A stretch of DNA of 42,020 nucleotides from Ignavibacteria bacterium (GCA_016178595.1 JACOSY010000042.1:1-42020), one strand, 5' to 3'. Counted from the first letter of the stretch, positions 6,754-15,261 are shown. Notes: generated from the sequence alone by a model not told the origin. Translations and numbers: made by a program.

Positions 6754-8256
6754 TTACGATTTGGGTACCACCGTGTCGTACCAAAATTTTTTCTCGCGTG
6801 AACCAAGCTCATCGATATGGAGATGCTTGGTTTCCATGTATTCGCGCAATCCTTCGACGCCGAACTCGCGCCCGATGCCGCTTTGCTTGTATCCGCCGAA
6901 CGGCGCTTTTTCCGAAATCAAATGCCACTCGTTGATCCAAACCGTGCCGGCCCGCAATTGTCGTGCGACGGTCATGGCTTTTTCGCGATCGCGCGACCAG
7001 ACGCCGCCGCCCAGGCCGTACACCGTGTCGTTCGCTTTCGCGACTGCGTCCTCGACGGACTTGTATGTGATAACGGAGAGAACCGGACCGAAGATTTCTT
7101 CCTGTGCAATCGTCATCGTGTTGTCAACGCCTGTGAGGATGGTTGGCTCGACGAAGAATCCGTTCCGAAGCGCCGGATCTTTTGGCGTCGATCCGCCAAG
7201 CGCAACCTTCGCGCCCTGCTTAACGCCGCCGGCGATGTAGCCGAGGATGCGATCTCGCTGCTTCGCAGAGATGACCGGTCCGTTGTCGGTCGAGGGATCT
7301 TTCGGATCGCCAAGCTTCATTTTCTTCGTCGTCTCAATCATCCGTGCGACAAATTCATCGTGCAGCTTTTCCGGGAGAAAGAGGCGAGTGCCGGCTTCGC
7401 AGCATTGACCCTGATGGTAGAAGATCGCATAGAGCGCTCCATCCACCGCGATGCTCAGGTCAGCGTCGTCGAGGATGATGTTGGCGGATTTTCCGCCGCA
7501 TTCCAGCGTACATTTCTTCAACGATTCCGAGGCAAGGCTCATCACCCGTTTGCCAATTGTCGTCGAACCGGTGAATGAGACTTTGTCAACCATCGGATTC
7601 CCGGCAAGTTCTTCGCCAACATCGCTGCCATAACCCGGGACGATGTTCACGACGCCCGGAGGAAATCCAACCTCATGAAAGATATTCGCAAGCTCCATCG
7701 CCGTCACCGGTGTCAGCTCGGATGGCTTCAACACGACAGTGTTTCCTGCCGCGAGTGCGGGACCGAGTTTCCATACCGCCATCTTCAGCGGGAAGTTCCA
7801 TGGAATGATTGCAGCCACAACGCCAATCGGCTCGCGAACGACGAGGTTCTGGCTGAACCCCGGCTTTGATAATCCGTCAACAGGCTCGAACGGATCCATC
7901 GCGGCAAGCTTCGAAAAGTAATTCATCGCACGGGCGCTGAGATAAACGTCTTCTTTTACCTTGCGGATCGTGCCGCCGGAATCGTCCACCTCAAGCTGTT
8001 CGAAGCCGCTCTTCCGCTCGTTGATCTTGTCGGACACAGCTTTGATGAGGGCGCTCCGTTCTTCCTTTGACATGCGCTGCCATGGACCATTGTCAAAGGC
8101 TTTCCGTGCTGCGGCGATGGCGTGCTGCGCGTCGTCGATTCCTGCCAGAGAAACACGAGCGACGATTTCCTGATTGAATGGATTGATGGAGTCGAACGTT
8201 TTCTTTGATGCGGACTCGACAAACTGGCCATCGATATACAAACGGTACTCGCGCAT
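6754..8256 (-). CDS. Aldehyde dehydrogenase (NAD(P)-dependent), substrate unknown
   Basis: A 500-residue ALDH of the class 1/2 (betaine-aldehyde/retinal) type. Key residues are Asn154 in PWNFP, Lys177 in LKPSE, SFTGSTTIGK (227-236), Glu252 in LECGGK and the nucleophile Cys286 in GQCCEAGT. The C-terminal APFGGYKQSGIGREFG is diagnostic of this branch. It is clearly distinct from the ALDH at 248-1735. It begins 3 bp after the stop of the small membrane protein at 8260 and is followed by a lipoprotein, YbjQ and a large Rossmann-fold protein. Substrate cannot be told from sequence; a broad-range aliphatic or betaine-type aldehyde is likely. Confidence 0.93.
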   Translation of the reverse strand: MREYRLYIDGQFVESASKKTFDSINPFNQEIVARVSLAGIDDAQHAIAAARKAFDNGPWQRMSKEERSALIKAVSDKINERKSGFEQLEVDDSGGTIRKVKEDVYLSARAMNYFSKLAAMDPFEPVDGLSKPGFSQNLVVREPIGVVAAIIPWNFPLKMAVWKLGPALAAGNTVVLKPSELTPVTAMELANIFHEVGFPPGVVNIVPGYGSDVGEELAGNPMVDKVSFTGSTTIGKRVMSLASESLKKCTLECGGKSANIILDDADLSIAVDGALYAIFYHQGQCCEAGTRLFLPEKLHDEFVARMIETTKKMKLGDPKDPSTDNGPVISAKQRDRILGYIAGGVKQGAKVALGGSTPKDPALRNGFFVEPTILTGVDNTMTIAQEEIFGPVLSVITYKSVEDAVAKANDTVYGLGGGVWSRDREKAMTVARQLRAGTVWINEWHLISEKAPFGGYKQSGIGREFGVEGLREYMETKHLHIDELGSREKKFWYDTVVPKS

Positions 8257-8259
8257 GGC

Positions 8260-8742
8260 TTACAACGCTCCGGTCCGACCAAAAACAGAGAGCGTGAGAA
8301 TGATGAGAAAAAGAATCGGCATGATAAGATACGACAGCCTGATTTGTTGATCATGACTTTTCAGAATCACTTCAGCGTTGGCAGGCGCGGAACCGGCGAC
8401 CATTTGTTGAATGATCGCGCCTCGCTTGCGTCCGCGAATGGAGAAGATGACGCCGCTGATGAGTGCGATGGCGAAGAAGACAATCTTGTATGCGAGCCAG
8501 GGTGGAAGCTCGAAGAGGCTGTAGCCGAGAATGTGCATGTTGCCGATGCCCGTCACCAGCATGATGAGTGAAGCGAAGGGAGACAGCAAACCTATCGGTC
8601 TCATTCCGCGAAGGATCGTTGCCTTCGTCTGAAGGTCATTTGCCTTCGTGTACTGTCTATTGAGGATGAAGCCTGCGACGAACGTGGTGACGAATAAGCC
8701 CAAGCCGATAAAGTGAATAATCAGTGTGATCTGGCGTTCCAT
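8260..8742 (-). CDS. Small four-helix membrane protein
   Basis: From ATG 8742 (AGGAA eight bases upstream) the protein has 160 residues with four hydrophobic segments: LIIHFIGLGLFVTTFVAGFI, LLSPFASLIMLVTGIGNM, WLAYKIVFFAIALISGVIF and SYLIMPILFLIILTLSVFG. Histidine and arginine between helices recall DUF2269/CopD-like inner-membrane proteins, but no firm family is assigned. A longer frame starts at 8895 but its first 51 residues are polar and lack support. It is 3 bp upstream of the aldehyde dehydrogenase and probably heads that operon. Confidence 0.7.
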   Translation of the reverse strand: MERQITLIIHFIGLGLFVTTFVAGFILNRQYTKANDLQTKATILRGMRPIGLLSPFASLIMLVTGIGNMHILGYSLFELPPWLAYKIVFFAIALISGVIFSIRGRKRGAIIQQMVAGSAPANAEVILKSHDQQIRLSYLIMPILFLIILTLSVFGRTGAL

Positions 8743-8903
8743 GCGATTCCTTCTGAAAATGGCGATATCTCTGTCTTGATGATGCCGGCTCCCACGCGCC
8801 GACAGAAATGGAAATGGTGATTGAAGATACAGAAACTTTTCGAAAGTCTCAAGGATTTCACGACGGATGTTGGAATGCATTTCAAGACCGTACATCGGAT
8901 CTA

Positions 8904-9488
8904 CTATGGCACGATGATAGAAAGTTGTTTCCTTACCTGTTCAGCTTGCCAGAGATGACGCCGCTGGTGAGCGGCAAGAATATGGAACACGGAATAGACA
9001 TTGTAACGCACGCGCTTGCTGAAGGGGGAGACAAGTTTAATGTGTGACAGATCGAGACCGTCGGCGTCCTCAAGAATTTGTATCAGCTCTTCCTGACTCT
9101 TGAGGAATTCAGCCAACATGCTTTGGAGCGGTTCCACATCCAATGGCTGAAGAGATCCGGATGTCTTCACACGAAGTCGGACCGGAGGCTCGAGTGCCCA
9201 TCTGAACAGCCGCGCGCCAATATCCATGTGATAAGGACCGGGAGCCTTCAATCCTTTCACGCGCGAACGGTCGAGGGCGTCGTTGAACATTGGAATATAA
9301 ACGTGGGTCGTCCGGGTGAGATGAACGATACACTGTGCGATCGACCAACTCTGCGGCTGAGGCCGCCGGACTAATTGTTCGTGTGAGTGATCATTGGTGA
9401 GTTTTGCTGCATGGGCGGATACACGCTCGAATTGTTGCTTGAGATCGCTAAGTTGAGGAGAAAGTATCACGAAGTGGCTGACAGGCAT
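8904..9488 (-). CDS. DinB-fold (DUF664-like) putative metal-dependent protein
   Basis: A 194-residue four-helix-bundle protein of the DinB/YfiT superfamily. The candidate metal-binding histidine triad is His56 (CIVHLTRT), His174 and His178 (AAHQRRHLWQAEQ), at the spacing expected for the family. Many members are thiol-dependent transferases (mycothiol or bacillithiol) or of unknown function. The start ATG at 9488 is the first of the frame. It is followed 160 bp later by the membrane-protein operon on the same strand. Confidence 0.85.
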   Translation of the reverse strand: MPVSHFVILSPQLSDLKQQFERVSAHAAKLTNDHSHEQLVRRPQPQSWSIAQCIVHLTRTTHVYIPMFNDALDRSRVKGLKAPGPYHMDIGARLFRWALEPPVRLRVKTSGSLQPLDVEPLQSMLAEFLKSQEELIQILEDADGLDLSHIKLVSPFSKRVRYNVYSVFHILAAHQRRHLWQAEQVRKQLSIIVP

Positions 9489-9507
9489 CTTCGAAGTTGC
9501 GAAGCTC

Positions 9508-9633
9508 TCATCCTCGAATCATGATCAACAACGTCTTGAATCCGGATGTCGCTTTGACGGCGTGAGGAATGTTTGCCGGCAATGTAAAGGTTTTGTAGTG
9601 CCGGTGTGCCTTCTGGTGCAGCGCCTCTATCGT
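9508..9633 (-). pseudogene. C-terminal remnant of a cupin-domain protein
   Basis: A minus-strand frame closed upstream by TGA and ending at TGA 9508-9510 reads ...HYKTFTLPANIPHAVKA... ...LLIMIRG. This is the last strand pair of a small cupin (typically TLPANIPHAVKA followed by LLLTxIR). Only about 42 codons remain and there is no start codon. The 5' end overlaps the last 7 bp of the M61 peptidase gene, so the cupin was truncated when that gene came to lie here. Confidence 0.6.
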
Positions 9634-11537
9634 TCATGTCTTCCTCTTATTCTCGCTGCGACAGGACTGATGATCGTACTCAGCACATCAGGTCTTGATG
9701 AATTCCTTTCAAGGAATGGATACCGCTCACCGTCGTGATAGTTGATGAGGAAGGTGCTGTAATAGTCACCGTTGACGACGAGAAATTGCATGGGGTTCGT
9801 ACTGTTCTTGCCCGTTCGGACCGCATCTCGCAAATAATCTTTCGAATATTTTCGTCCATCGATCGCAACGAGCTTCATGCCGGGTGCGAGACCTGCTTTG
9901 GCTGCCGGAGTTCCGGGAACTACGTCCCGCATCGTCCCTTCTTCATCGAACAGGATACCGAGCGAAAAGCTCATATCGATCCGCTTGTGCGTCGATTCCC
10001 ATGCCTTCTGCATGCTGTTGGGCATGTCGCGGTAGACGAGCTTCCATCCGCCTTTCTCAATACCACCGAGAGGGGCGTGTGCGTTCAACGATTGCAGCCG
10101 GTCGGTGAGGAATGTTGCCCAGTCGTATTTCGCAACATCGTTCAACGTGGCAACAATATCCTCAAACGTGTATATCTTCACCATCGGTCCGGAACTCTGA
10201 CCGCCATGAAAGCGCTTGCAGAAGTCGTCGAGTGATCGCTTTCCCCTGGTAATCTGACGGATGCTTGCGTCCACCTCCAGCCAGACGAGGTCGCCCTCGT
10301 CGTAAAAATCCACACTGCGCCGCAACGACCCCCAATCGTCCCGTCCATAATAGAGGAGCTGGGCTTCGTCGGCAGCATCTTGTAATGGCCGCCACTCGCG
10401 TCCGGGGCGATTGTCAAGCGCTGCTGCGACGATTGCAAGGTGGTCGCGGTACTCGTCGGGTGTGCGCAGGCCGGAACGCGCGGCGAGAAGATTTCCGAGA
10501 TACTGTGTAAGCCCTTCGTAGACCCAGAGAAGATCGCCTTTCATCGGTGTGGAATAATCGCCTGTTGCAAGATCGGCAGGACGACGGTATTTGCCATTCC
10601 ACGAATGAACGTATTCATGCGGCAGAAGTCCGGAATGAACTTTCCACAAGTCTTCGTTGAGGAGCGTTCGTTCTTCGACCCGGTCGTCGCTCGATTGATG
10701 ATGCTCGAGACCGAAGTGCGCAACTTGGTCGCTGAGTGTATACAGGAAATCATAGTGTTTGTAATGATGAGCACCGAACAACGCGTTTGCTTCACGCACA
10801 AGATTCTGATGTTTAGCGATCTGTTCCGGCGACATCGCCAGCGCTGCATCCCCATCGCTTGCAATGTCCAGAAACACCGGAACGGTTGTACCCGCGGTAA
10901 TATCAATTCGTTTGAAATGCGCGCCTGCCAGCACCGGGGAATCGATCAGCATCGTGAGTGAGATTGGCTTGAAGTGGATCGTTCCTTCAGACTGATGATC
11001 ATTTTCCAGTGCAGTGCCGAACTTCCACGCATCGGGCAACCGGAGCGATGGTGTGACCGTAATACTGTCCGGATTTTGGTCTTCGGGATAGAGGACAACC
11101 TGATTCCAGCTCAGCACGAGCAGTGATGCCGATGACGATGCACCGGAGGAGAAGCCCTCTGTTGCAGCAGGAAGCACGAAATCAAAGGCGAGATCGAGTG
11201 AATAAGTCTCTACTGGAACGTCGCAGTGGATCGCGTACATGTCCACCAGATCGCGTCGCCACGAGAGCGCATTTCCTCCGGCCATAATTTTCAGACTGAC
11301 GAGATCGAGGACCGGACCCGTAGGACCGTGCTCGCCGGGAATCCATTTGGGATAGTAGAGCGTCGTCTGACCGGCATGAATCGTCATCGATTCCGCGATG
11401 TGGAGAATCTTGCGTGGCGCTTCGGTCGCATCAACGGTGAGCGTGATGGAGGATTGGGCCCGCAGAGCGAGCACGAAAATGAGAGTGGAAAATAGAGCGG
11501 ACAGGACGAGCCTGTGAATTCTGCCGAGAGCAATCAT
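9627..11537 (-). CDS. M61 family (glycyl aminopeptidase-like) zinc peptidase with PDZ domain
   Basis: A 636-residue exported metallopeptidase. The N-terminus is a signal peptide (hydrophobic 9-25, ending ALRAQS). The zinc site is HEYVH (307-311) with the downstream glutamate ligand in VYEGLTQYLG (Glu341), both as in M61 enzymes. The N-terminal 150 residues form the beta-rich domain that precedes the catalytic domain in this family, and a PDZ domain with VVPGTPAAKAGLAPGMKLVAIDG lies near 555-580. Members cleave N-terminal small residues from peptides; the periplasm is the likely site. The last 7 bp overlap a cupin remnant. Confidence 0.92.
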   Translation of the reverse strand: MIALGRIHRLVLSALFSTLIFVLALRAQSSITLTVDATEAPRKILHIAESMTIHAGQTTLYYPKWIPGEHGPTGPVLDLVSLKIMAGGNALSWRRDLVDMYAIHCDVPVETYSLDLAFDFVLPAATEGFSSGASSSASLLVLSWNQVVLYPEDQNPDSITVTPSLRLPDAWKFGTALENDHQSEGTIHFKPISLTMLIDSPVLAGAHFKRIDITAGTTVPVFLDIASDGDAALAMSPEQIAKHQNLVREANALFGAHHYKHYDFLYTLSDQVAHFGLEHHQSSDDRVEERTLLNEDLWKVHSGLLPHEYVHSWNGKYRRPADLATGDYSTPMKGDLLWVYEGLTQYLGNLLAARSGLRTPDEYRDHLAIVAAALDNRPGREWRPLQDAADEAQLLYYGRDDWGSLRRSVDFYDEGDLVWLEVDASIRQITRGKRSLDDFCKRFHGGQSSGPMVKIYTFEDIVATLNDVAKYDWATFLTDRLQSLNAHAPLGGIEKGGWKLVYRDMPNSMQKAWESTHKRIDMSFSLGILFDEEGTMRDVVPGTPAAKAGLAPGMKLVAIDGRKYSKDYLRDAVRTGKNSTNPMQFLVVNGDYYSTFLINYHDGERYPFLERNSSRPDVLSTIISPVAARIRGRHER

Positions 11538-11627
11538 GAATCTTTCCTTCTATTGTGTTGCCCCCTCTTGTGAATGGACTAATGTAGGAAATGGATGGAG
11601 AAGAAGCAACGCATTCTCACTATCAGA

Positions 11628-11906
11628 TTACGGCGTGCTCGTTCTCCAGCGCTCTAATTTCGGAATCCCTCGCACGAAGAAACCCGCCATGAAGCCCGGC
11701 AGCCCTATTTCCTTTATCTTTCCACGGACACGTTCTTGCATCTGTTCCATTGTGATATCCGGTAACGTGAATTTTCCATGCTGATAACAATGGCTGCAAT
11801 ACTTCGTGCTCTTCGAGCCGTCGGCTTCCGTTCCACCGCCTTGTGGATCTTTCGAGAGCGGCATCCCGCAGCTCTGGCAGTTCTTGTACGATTTCTGTTG
11901 TGCCAT
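11628..11906 (-). CDS. Zinc-ribbon domain protein
   Basis: From ATG 11906 (AGGAG nearby upstream) this is a 92-residue protein with CQSCGMPL near residues 10-17 and a second CSHCYQHG about 25 residues later, a four-cysteine zinc ribbon of the putative-zinc-ribbon family (PF12674-like). The C-terminal half (MEQMQERVRGKIKEIGLPGF) is helical. It starts 25 bp after the stop of the chimeric DsrE ORF. In related genomes such ribbons often sit with small redox or stress genes; the role is unknown. Confidence 0.75.
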   Translation of the reverse strand: MAQQKSYKNCQSCGMPLSKDPQGGGTEADGSKSTKYCSHCYQHGKFTLPDITMEQMQERVRGKIKEIGLPGFMAGFFVRGIPKLERWRTSTP

Positions 11907-11931
11907 GAACGGTTCTCCTTTCGTGATGTGG

Positions 11932-12669
11932 TTATCCAAGATACACGTACGTCATTCCCGCCTCCTGAGCGCGGTTGGCTGCGACGATCATTGCAGGCAC
12001 GATGATGATGCCGGGAAGAATGTTTGCCAGCAGCTCATCCCGAATAAGGTCCTCATTTCCATTCAGGTTTTTTGCAAGATCTTTTGCCATCGAGCGGAGT
12101 GAACGATTGCAGCCGATGAAACGGACGCCACGTTTCTGTAACGCCTCGATGGAACGATCACCGCATGTTTTGCTTGGCAGGTTTTTGTGAAACATGTTCC
12201 GTGTCACCAGTGATAGCTCAATATTATGCTCTACTCTATGGCTCAGAATGAATGACGGATTAAAAGAATTTTCCCGTGATTCCCCTTTTGCGGTTCCCAG
12301 AGAGGAAGAGGATTGTGAGGAATACAAATACGAGTATGTGTAATCCCCGTTTGTCTGAGCGGGAGTGAAAGAGATCAACAGGGAAAGCGTTGTTGCATCC
12401 GAGATTCCGTAGACCGCACTGGTGGCAAGACGAAATACCGAATACGACGAGCTTGATGTGTTGACTGATGCGGAGACGGGATTACCCGATATAGAGTTAC
12501 CTGAGTTATCGTACGGGCGATTCGAATAACTGGGCGTCACCGTCAGAATGTACTGACCCGAGCGAAGCGCAGGCAAATGGAAGCCGTTCGGGACGAGGAA
12601 GTTCGACAAATCCTGTGCATGAGAGAGTGCAGCGAAGAACATAAACGCTGCTAGAAAAAATGTTTTCAT
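11932..12669 (-). CDS. Chimeric ORF: exported beta-barrel N-terminus joined to a DsrE-family C-terminus
   Basis: The 245-residue frame has two unrelated parts. Residues 1-155 start with a signal peptide (MKTFFLAAFMFFAALSHAQ) and continue as a Ser/Thr/Tyr-rich, strand-forming sequence like the beginning of an outer-membrane (meta-pathway phenol-type) channel, with SLLISFTPAQTNGDY and ending near LSLVTRNMFH. From about residue 168, SIEALQKRGVRFIGCNRSLR and, at the end, ILPGIIIVPAMIVAANRAQE, then YVYLG, are the C-terminal half of a DsrE/DsrF-like sulfur-relay fold protein. Neither partner is complete: the barrel lacks its second half and DsrE its first half. A deletion fusing two genes in frame is the simplest reading. 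A functional fused product is doubtful. Confidence 0.7.
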   Translation of the reverse strand: MKTFFLAAFMFFAALSHAQDLSNFLVPNGFHLPALRSGQYILTVTPSYSNRPYDNSGNSISGNPVSASVNTSSSSYSVFRLATSAVYGISDATTLSLLISFTPAQTNGDYTYSYLYSSQSSSSLGTAKGESRENSFNPSFILSHRVEHNIELSLVTRNMFHKNLPSKTCGDRSIEALQKRGVRFIGCNRSLRSMAKDLAKNLNGNEDLIRDELLANILPGIIIVPAMIVAANRAQEAGMTYVYLG

Positions 12670-12769
12670 CGGTTACTCCGAATAATGAAGAATTGTTTGG
12701 GGTGATTTAAAAAATCGAACCGGGAAAATGTAGCAATTGCTTGAGTGAGTATCAAACAGTAGTGCCGGG

Positions 12770-13207
12770 TCAGAAAATAAATGGAATCAGTCTCTTTGTC
12801 TTCCGAGAATACTCAGCGTATTCAGGATAACGGTCGAGCAAAAGTTTTTCTTCGCTCATGATGCGTACAAACAGCATGGAGACAATGACCGACTCGACAA
12901 TTATATTTTGCACGGATATATTGGCAAGAACTCCGACAAGCGTAAAGTACAGGATCGCCGCATAGATAGAATGGCGCACGAAGCGATACGGACCCGTTGT
13001 GACGACGCCTCCTTCGGTTGGATTCGCTGCCGCATGGAAGCTTCGCTTCCCAAACGTGATGCGCGCCCAGACCATCAACAGGAACGCCGCAATTTGCAGA
13101 CCGATAGCTATCGGCTCATGTCCGAATAAGCTCTGTGTGTAGAACAAATACACAACTGCAAGAACGAGCACAGCGACGGCGAACGTGGAAGCGAGTTTGG
13201 GGTTCAT
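12770..13207 (-). CDS. Isoprenylcysteine carboxyl methyltransferase (ICMT)-family membrane protein
   Basis: A 145-residue membrane protein with three to four hydrophobic segments and the family signature GGVVTTGPYRFVRHSIY (66-82), followed near the C-terminus by EEKLLLDRYPEYAEYSRKTKRLIPFIF. The TGPYRxVRHPxY and EExxLxxxYxxYxxY motifs line the SAM pocket of ICMT/PEMT-type enzymes. In bacteria the substrates are mostly unknown small molecules or lipids. The start is ATG 13207. Confidence 0.87.
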   Translation of the reverse strand: MNPKLASTFAVAVLVLAVVYLFYTQSLFGHEPIAIGLQIAAFLLMVWARITFGKRSFHAAANPTEGGVVTTGPYRFVRHSIYAAILYFTLVGVLANISVQNIIVESVIVSMLFVRIMSEEKLLLDRYPEYAEYSRKTKRLIPFIF

Positions 13208-13285
13208 AAGATATGTCAGCTTGAGTGACTGGATATCGTGATGGCCGGATTCGAGCTTGAAATGCCTGCTTCGGGGAGCGGCTGG

Positions 13286-13831
13286 TCACCCGGCACGGTT
13301 CGGCTTTTTCAACGCTTCATTCAATTGCTTGTAGTTCACCTTGCCGCCGTTGGCTTTCAGATGTTTCGTGATAACGATGGAACGAGAAATTCGGCTTTCC
13401 GGATTTTTTGCCGACCCGATGATATACAGCAGCGTCCGTTGTTTCCCCGCTGTGAGGACATGGAAGAAGCGCTTGCCTTCCGCGTCTTGTCGAAACAGCT
13501 CTTCCAATTCCTCGGGCATCGGTAAGCCGTACTTGCTCCCATCTTTCCGCAAGCCGACGTGAACCGTCATTCCGAATTTCAAGCCAAGAGCGTCGCGCAA
13601 CTTCTTGTTGACGGTAATAACGAACGATCCGTTGCCATGAGGCACCAGTGCGCATTGGTGTTCCGCAGAATCATTCAGCGTAGAGACTACGCGACGCGAG
13701 CTGCCATCGATCAACTGTCGTGCAATGGAGTCCGGAACACCAAAATGGCAGCCCCACAATTTATTGCGCGACTCTTCCAATATTGAAGCGAATCGTAATG
13801 TTTTGTGCTTGGGCATGGCATGAGCGGTCAA
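13286..13831 (-). CDS. DUF1905/YdeI-like (bacteriocin-protection, OmpD-associated) protein
   Basis: A 181-residue protein. The first 105 residues follow the DUF1905 beta-barrel pattern (FGVPDSIARQLID, CALVPHGNGSFVITVNKKLRDALGLKFGMTVHVGL), and the C-terminal part is a YdeI/OmpD-associated-like helical domain (FFHVLTAGKQRTLLYIIGSAKNPESRISRSIVITKHL). It is cytoplasmic and of unknown mechanism. A TTG start at 13831 has GAGG seven bases upstream and overlaps the stop of the preceding gene; ATG 13816 is the alternative start with no Shine-Dalgarno. It is the last of three closely packed genes. Confidence 0.75.
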   Translation of the reverse strand: MTAHAMPKHKTLRFASILEESRNKLWGCHFGVPDSIARQLIDGSSRRVVSTLNDSAEHQCALVPHGNGSFVITVNKKLRDALGLKFGMTVHVGLRKDGSKYGLPMPEELEELFRQDAEGKRFFHVLTAGKQRTLLYIIGSAKNPESRISRSIVITKHLKANGGKVNYKQLNEALKKPNRAG

Positions 13832-14187
13832 CCCGCAGCCTCATTCCGCATAACGTCTTTTCCGAATGCGCTCCCGTGGACCATGACGAACACGACACCG
13901 GCGCCGTACACCAGCAGCGGTAACCCGCTATGCAGACCGTGAACTGTTAGCGCAATGAAAAAGATCATCAGAAGACCAACGGCGCCAATCCTCAGCGTTG
14001 CAGGCACAAGAAACAGAAGCGCCGCCATCGCCTCGGCGATGCCGAGCCAGACCGCAAAATGACTGGCGGGTTGTGCGTCACCGCCGGCCGCTGCGTGCAA
14101 CGCCGTGAGCACGCTCTGAATGAACACGACGATCCCCAGTGTCAGGTGGAACACGATGAATGCACGGCGAAGTGCATCACGATGCAT
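13828..14187 (-). CDS. Small DoxX-like membrane protein
   Basis: A 119-residue protein with four hydrophobic segments (LTLGIVVFIQSVLTALHAA, VWLGIAEAMAALLFLVPAT, GAVGLLMIFFIALTVHGL, LLVYGAGVVFVMVHG). Layout and the GIAEAMAALLFLVPATLRIGAVGLL-like pattern recall DoxX-type membrane proteins, without a firm match. ATG 14187 has AAAGGAG eight bases upstream. It starts 18 bp after the gene at 14206 and overlaps the next start, so the three are one transcription unit. Confidence 0.7.
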   Translation of the reverse strand: MHRDALRRAFIVFHLTLGIVVFIQSVLTALHAAAGGDAQPASHFAVWLGIAEAMAALLFLVPATLRIGAVGLLMIFFIALTVHGLHSGLPLLVYGAGVVFVMVHGSAFGKDVMRNEAAG

Positions 14188-14205
14188 GGTTCGGTACTCC
14201 TTTGG

Positions 14206-14646
14206 TTACTTGATTCTATTTTCATTTGCCTGGAGTAAATTATCCGAATGATTTTCCCAGTACGGCATGAAATACTTCTTGTACCTGACGTCGAAGGAAT
14301 CCCGCTTTGCCGATCCTGCGGGGTAATGGTCTTTATCGTACTGATCGTTCCACGCTTCGGCAAGATCGATCTCGCCGAGGCTCGCATACTCCGTGATCCG
14401 CCAGATGTTCGGTTCCGAAGGACCATAATAGTGTGTTGCGACGCGGGAAGAAATAATGTGCGGGTTCGCTTTCAGCCGCGGCACGATATACTCGTCGACG
14501 AACGAAAAGAAGCCGTCCCATTCGCTGCGGGGCACGGTGTACGTCTGAACGGCGATGACGCGGCTCTTTCCCGGTTCCGGAGTAGGGCTGGAAGCGGGCA
14601 GCGATGTCAGAAGCACGAACATCGCGGAGATGAGTGTGAGTTTCAT
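14206..14646 (-). CDS. Exported protein of unknown function (NIPSNAP-like pattern)
   Basis: A 146-residue protein beginning with a signal peptide (MKLTLISAMFVLLTSLPAS). The mature part VQTYTVPRSEWDGFFSFVDEYIVPRLKANPHIISSRVATHYYGP...WRITEYASLGEID is compatible with a dimeric alpha/beta-barrel fold of the NIPSNAP/ABM type. No catalytic residues can be named. The ATG has a strong AAGGAGG. It leads the three-gene unit running to 13286. Confidence 0.6.
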   Translation of the reverse strand: MKLTLISAMFVLLTSLPASSPTPEPGKSRVIAVQTYTVPRSEWDGFFSFVDEYIVPRLKANPHIISSRVATHYYGPSEPNIWRITEYASLGEIDLAEAWNDQYDKDHYPAGSAKRDSFDVRYKKYFMPYWENHSDNLLQANENRIK

Positions 14647-14709
14647 GATGATCCTCCTTTTGTATGAGAGTTAGACAGCTATCGTTCCCCTAACTTGCCA
14701 AAAATGTTT

Positions 14710-15072
14710 TCAGCTTCCACGCTGACCGCCTCGACGAATCGCACCGGCTCCCCGATTGCTCACATCGCCGCGGAATTTTCTGCTGGCATGGAAGTCAGAA
14801 CCAACGGGCCTTCCCGCCGTGTGAAAGTCGTCTCCCGGCTTGAGCGCTCGCACGCGGAGCGGTTTTCCCTGCATGTCCTTCCCGCGCAATGCATCAACCG
14901 CCGTGCGCGCTTCGTGCTTGACCGGCATCTCGACGATACCGTATCCTTCCGAAGCTCCCGTCTTCTTGTCTTTTCCGATCGCCGCTGCGGCGACGGTGCC
15001 GAATGGCTCGAACATGGATTTCAAGTCGATGTCTGTAAATTCCAGCGGAAGATTTCCAATATAGATTTGCAT
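14710..15072 (-). CDS. RRM-domain RNA-binding protein
   Basis: From ATG 15072 this is a 120-residue bacterial RNA-recognition-motif protein. RNP2 is IYIGNL (3-8) and RNP1 is EGYGIVEM (42-49), with the usual beta-alpha-beta-beta-alpha-beta spacing (KSMFEPFG, ARTAVDALRGKDMQGKPLRV). The C-terminal 30 residues are rich in Arg and Gly (SRKFRGDVSNRGAGAIRRGGQRG), a common RNA-binding tail. Such proteins are single-RRM, often cold-induced, RNA chaperone-like factors. An in-frame upstream start at 15132 would add 20 unlikely residues. The 5' side is a repeat-rich gap. Confidence 0.9.
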   Translation of the reverse strand: MQIYIGNLPLEFTDIDLKSMFEPFGTVAAAAIGKDKKTGASEGYGIVEMPVKHEARTAVDALRGKDMQGKPLRVRALKPGDDFHTAGRPVGSDFHASRKFRGDVSNRGAGAIRRGGQRGS

Positions 15073-15221
15073 TGCGTGACCTTTCGTTGTAAACGATCTT
15101 GGTTCAATAGTCTTGCCAATCAGAACATACAAAATATTTCGCAGAAATCATCGTTTTCTTCACGGCGTCAAGTTGAGCGGCTGATTGACCGGCGCTAATC
15201 CATGGCCTGCAGTGTTTGCCC

Positions 15222-15248
15222 TTACTTTCTTTCCGAGAAAGAAAGTAA
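15222..15248. repeat. Perfect 12-bp-stem hairpin
   Basis: TTACTTTCTTTC (15222-15233) and GAAAGAAAGTAA (15237-15248) pair perfectly around a CGA loop and are followed by CAAAGAAAT. Palindromes of this type are common dispersed repeats in many bacteria. It lies 150 bp upstream of the RRM gene start, outside any gene. Confidence 0.75.
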
Positions 15249-15261
15249 CAAAGAAATCTTC

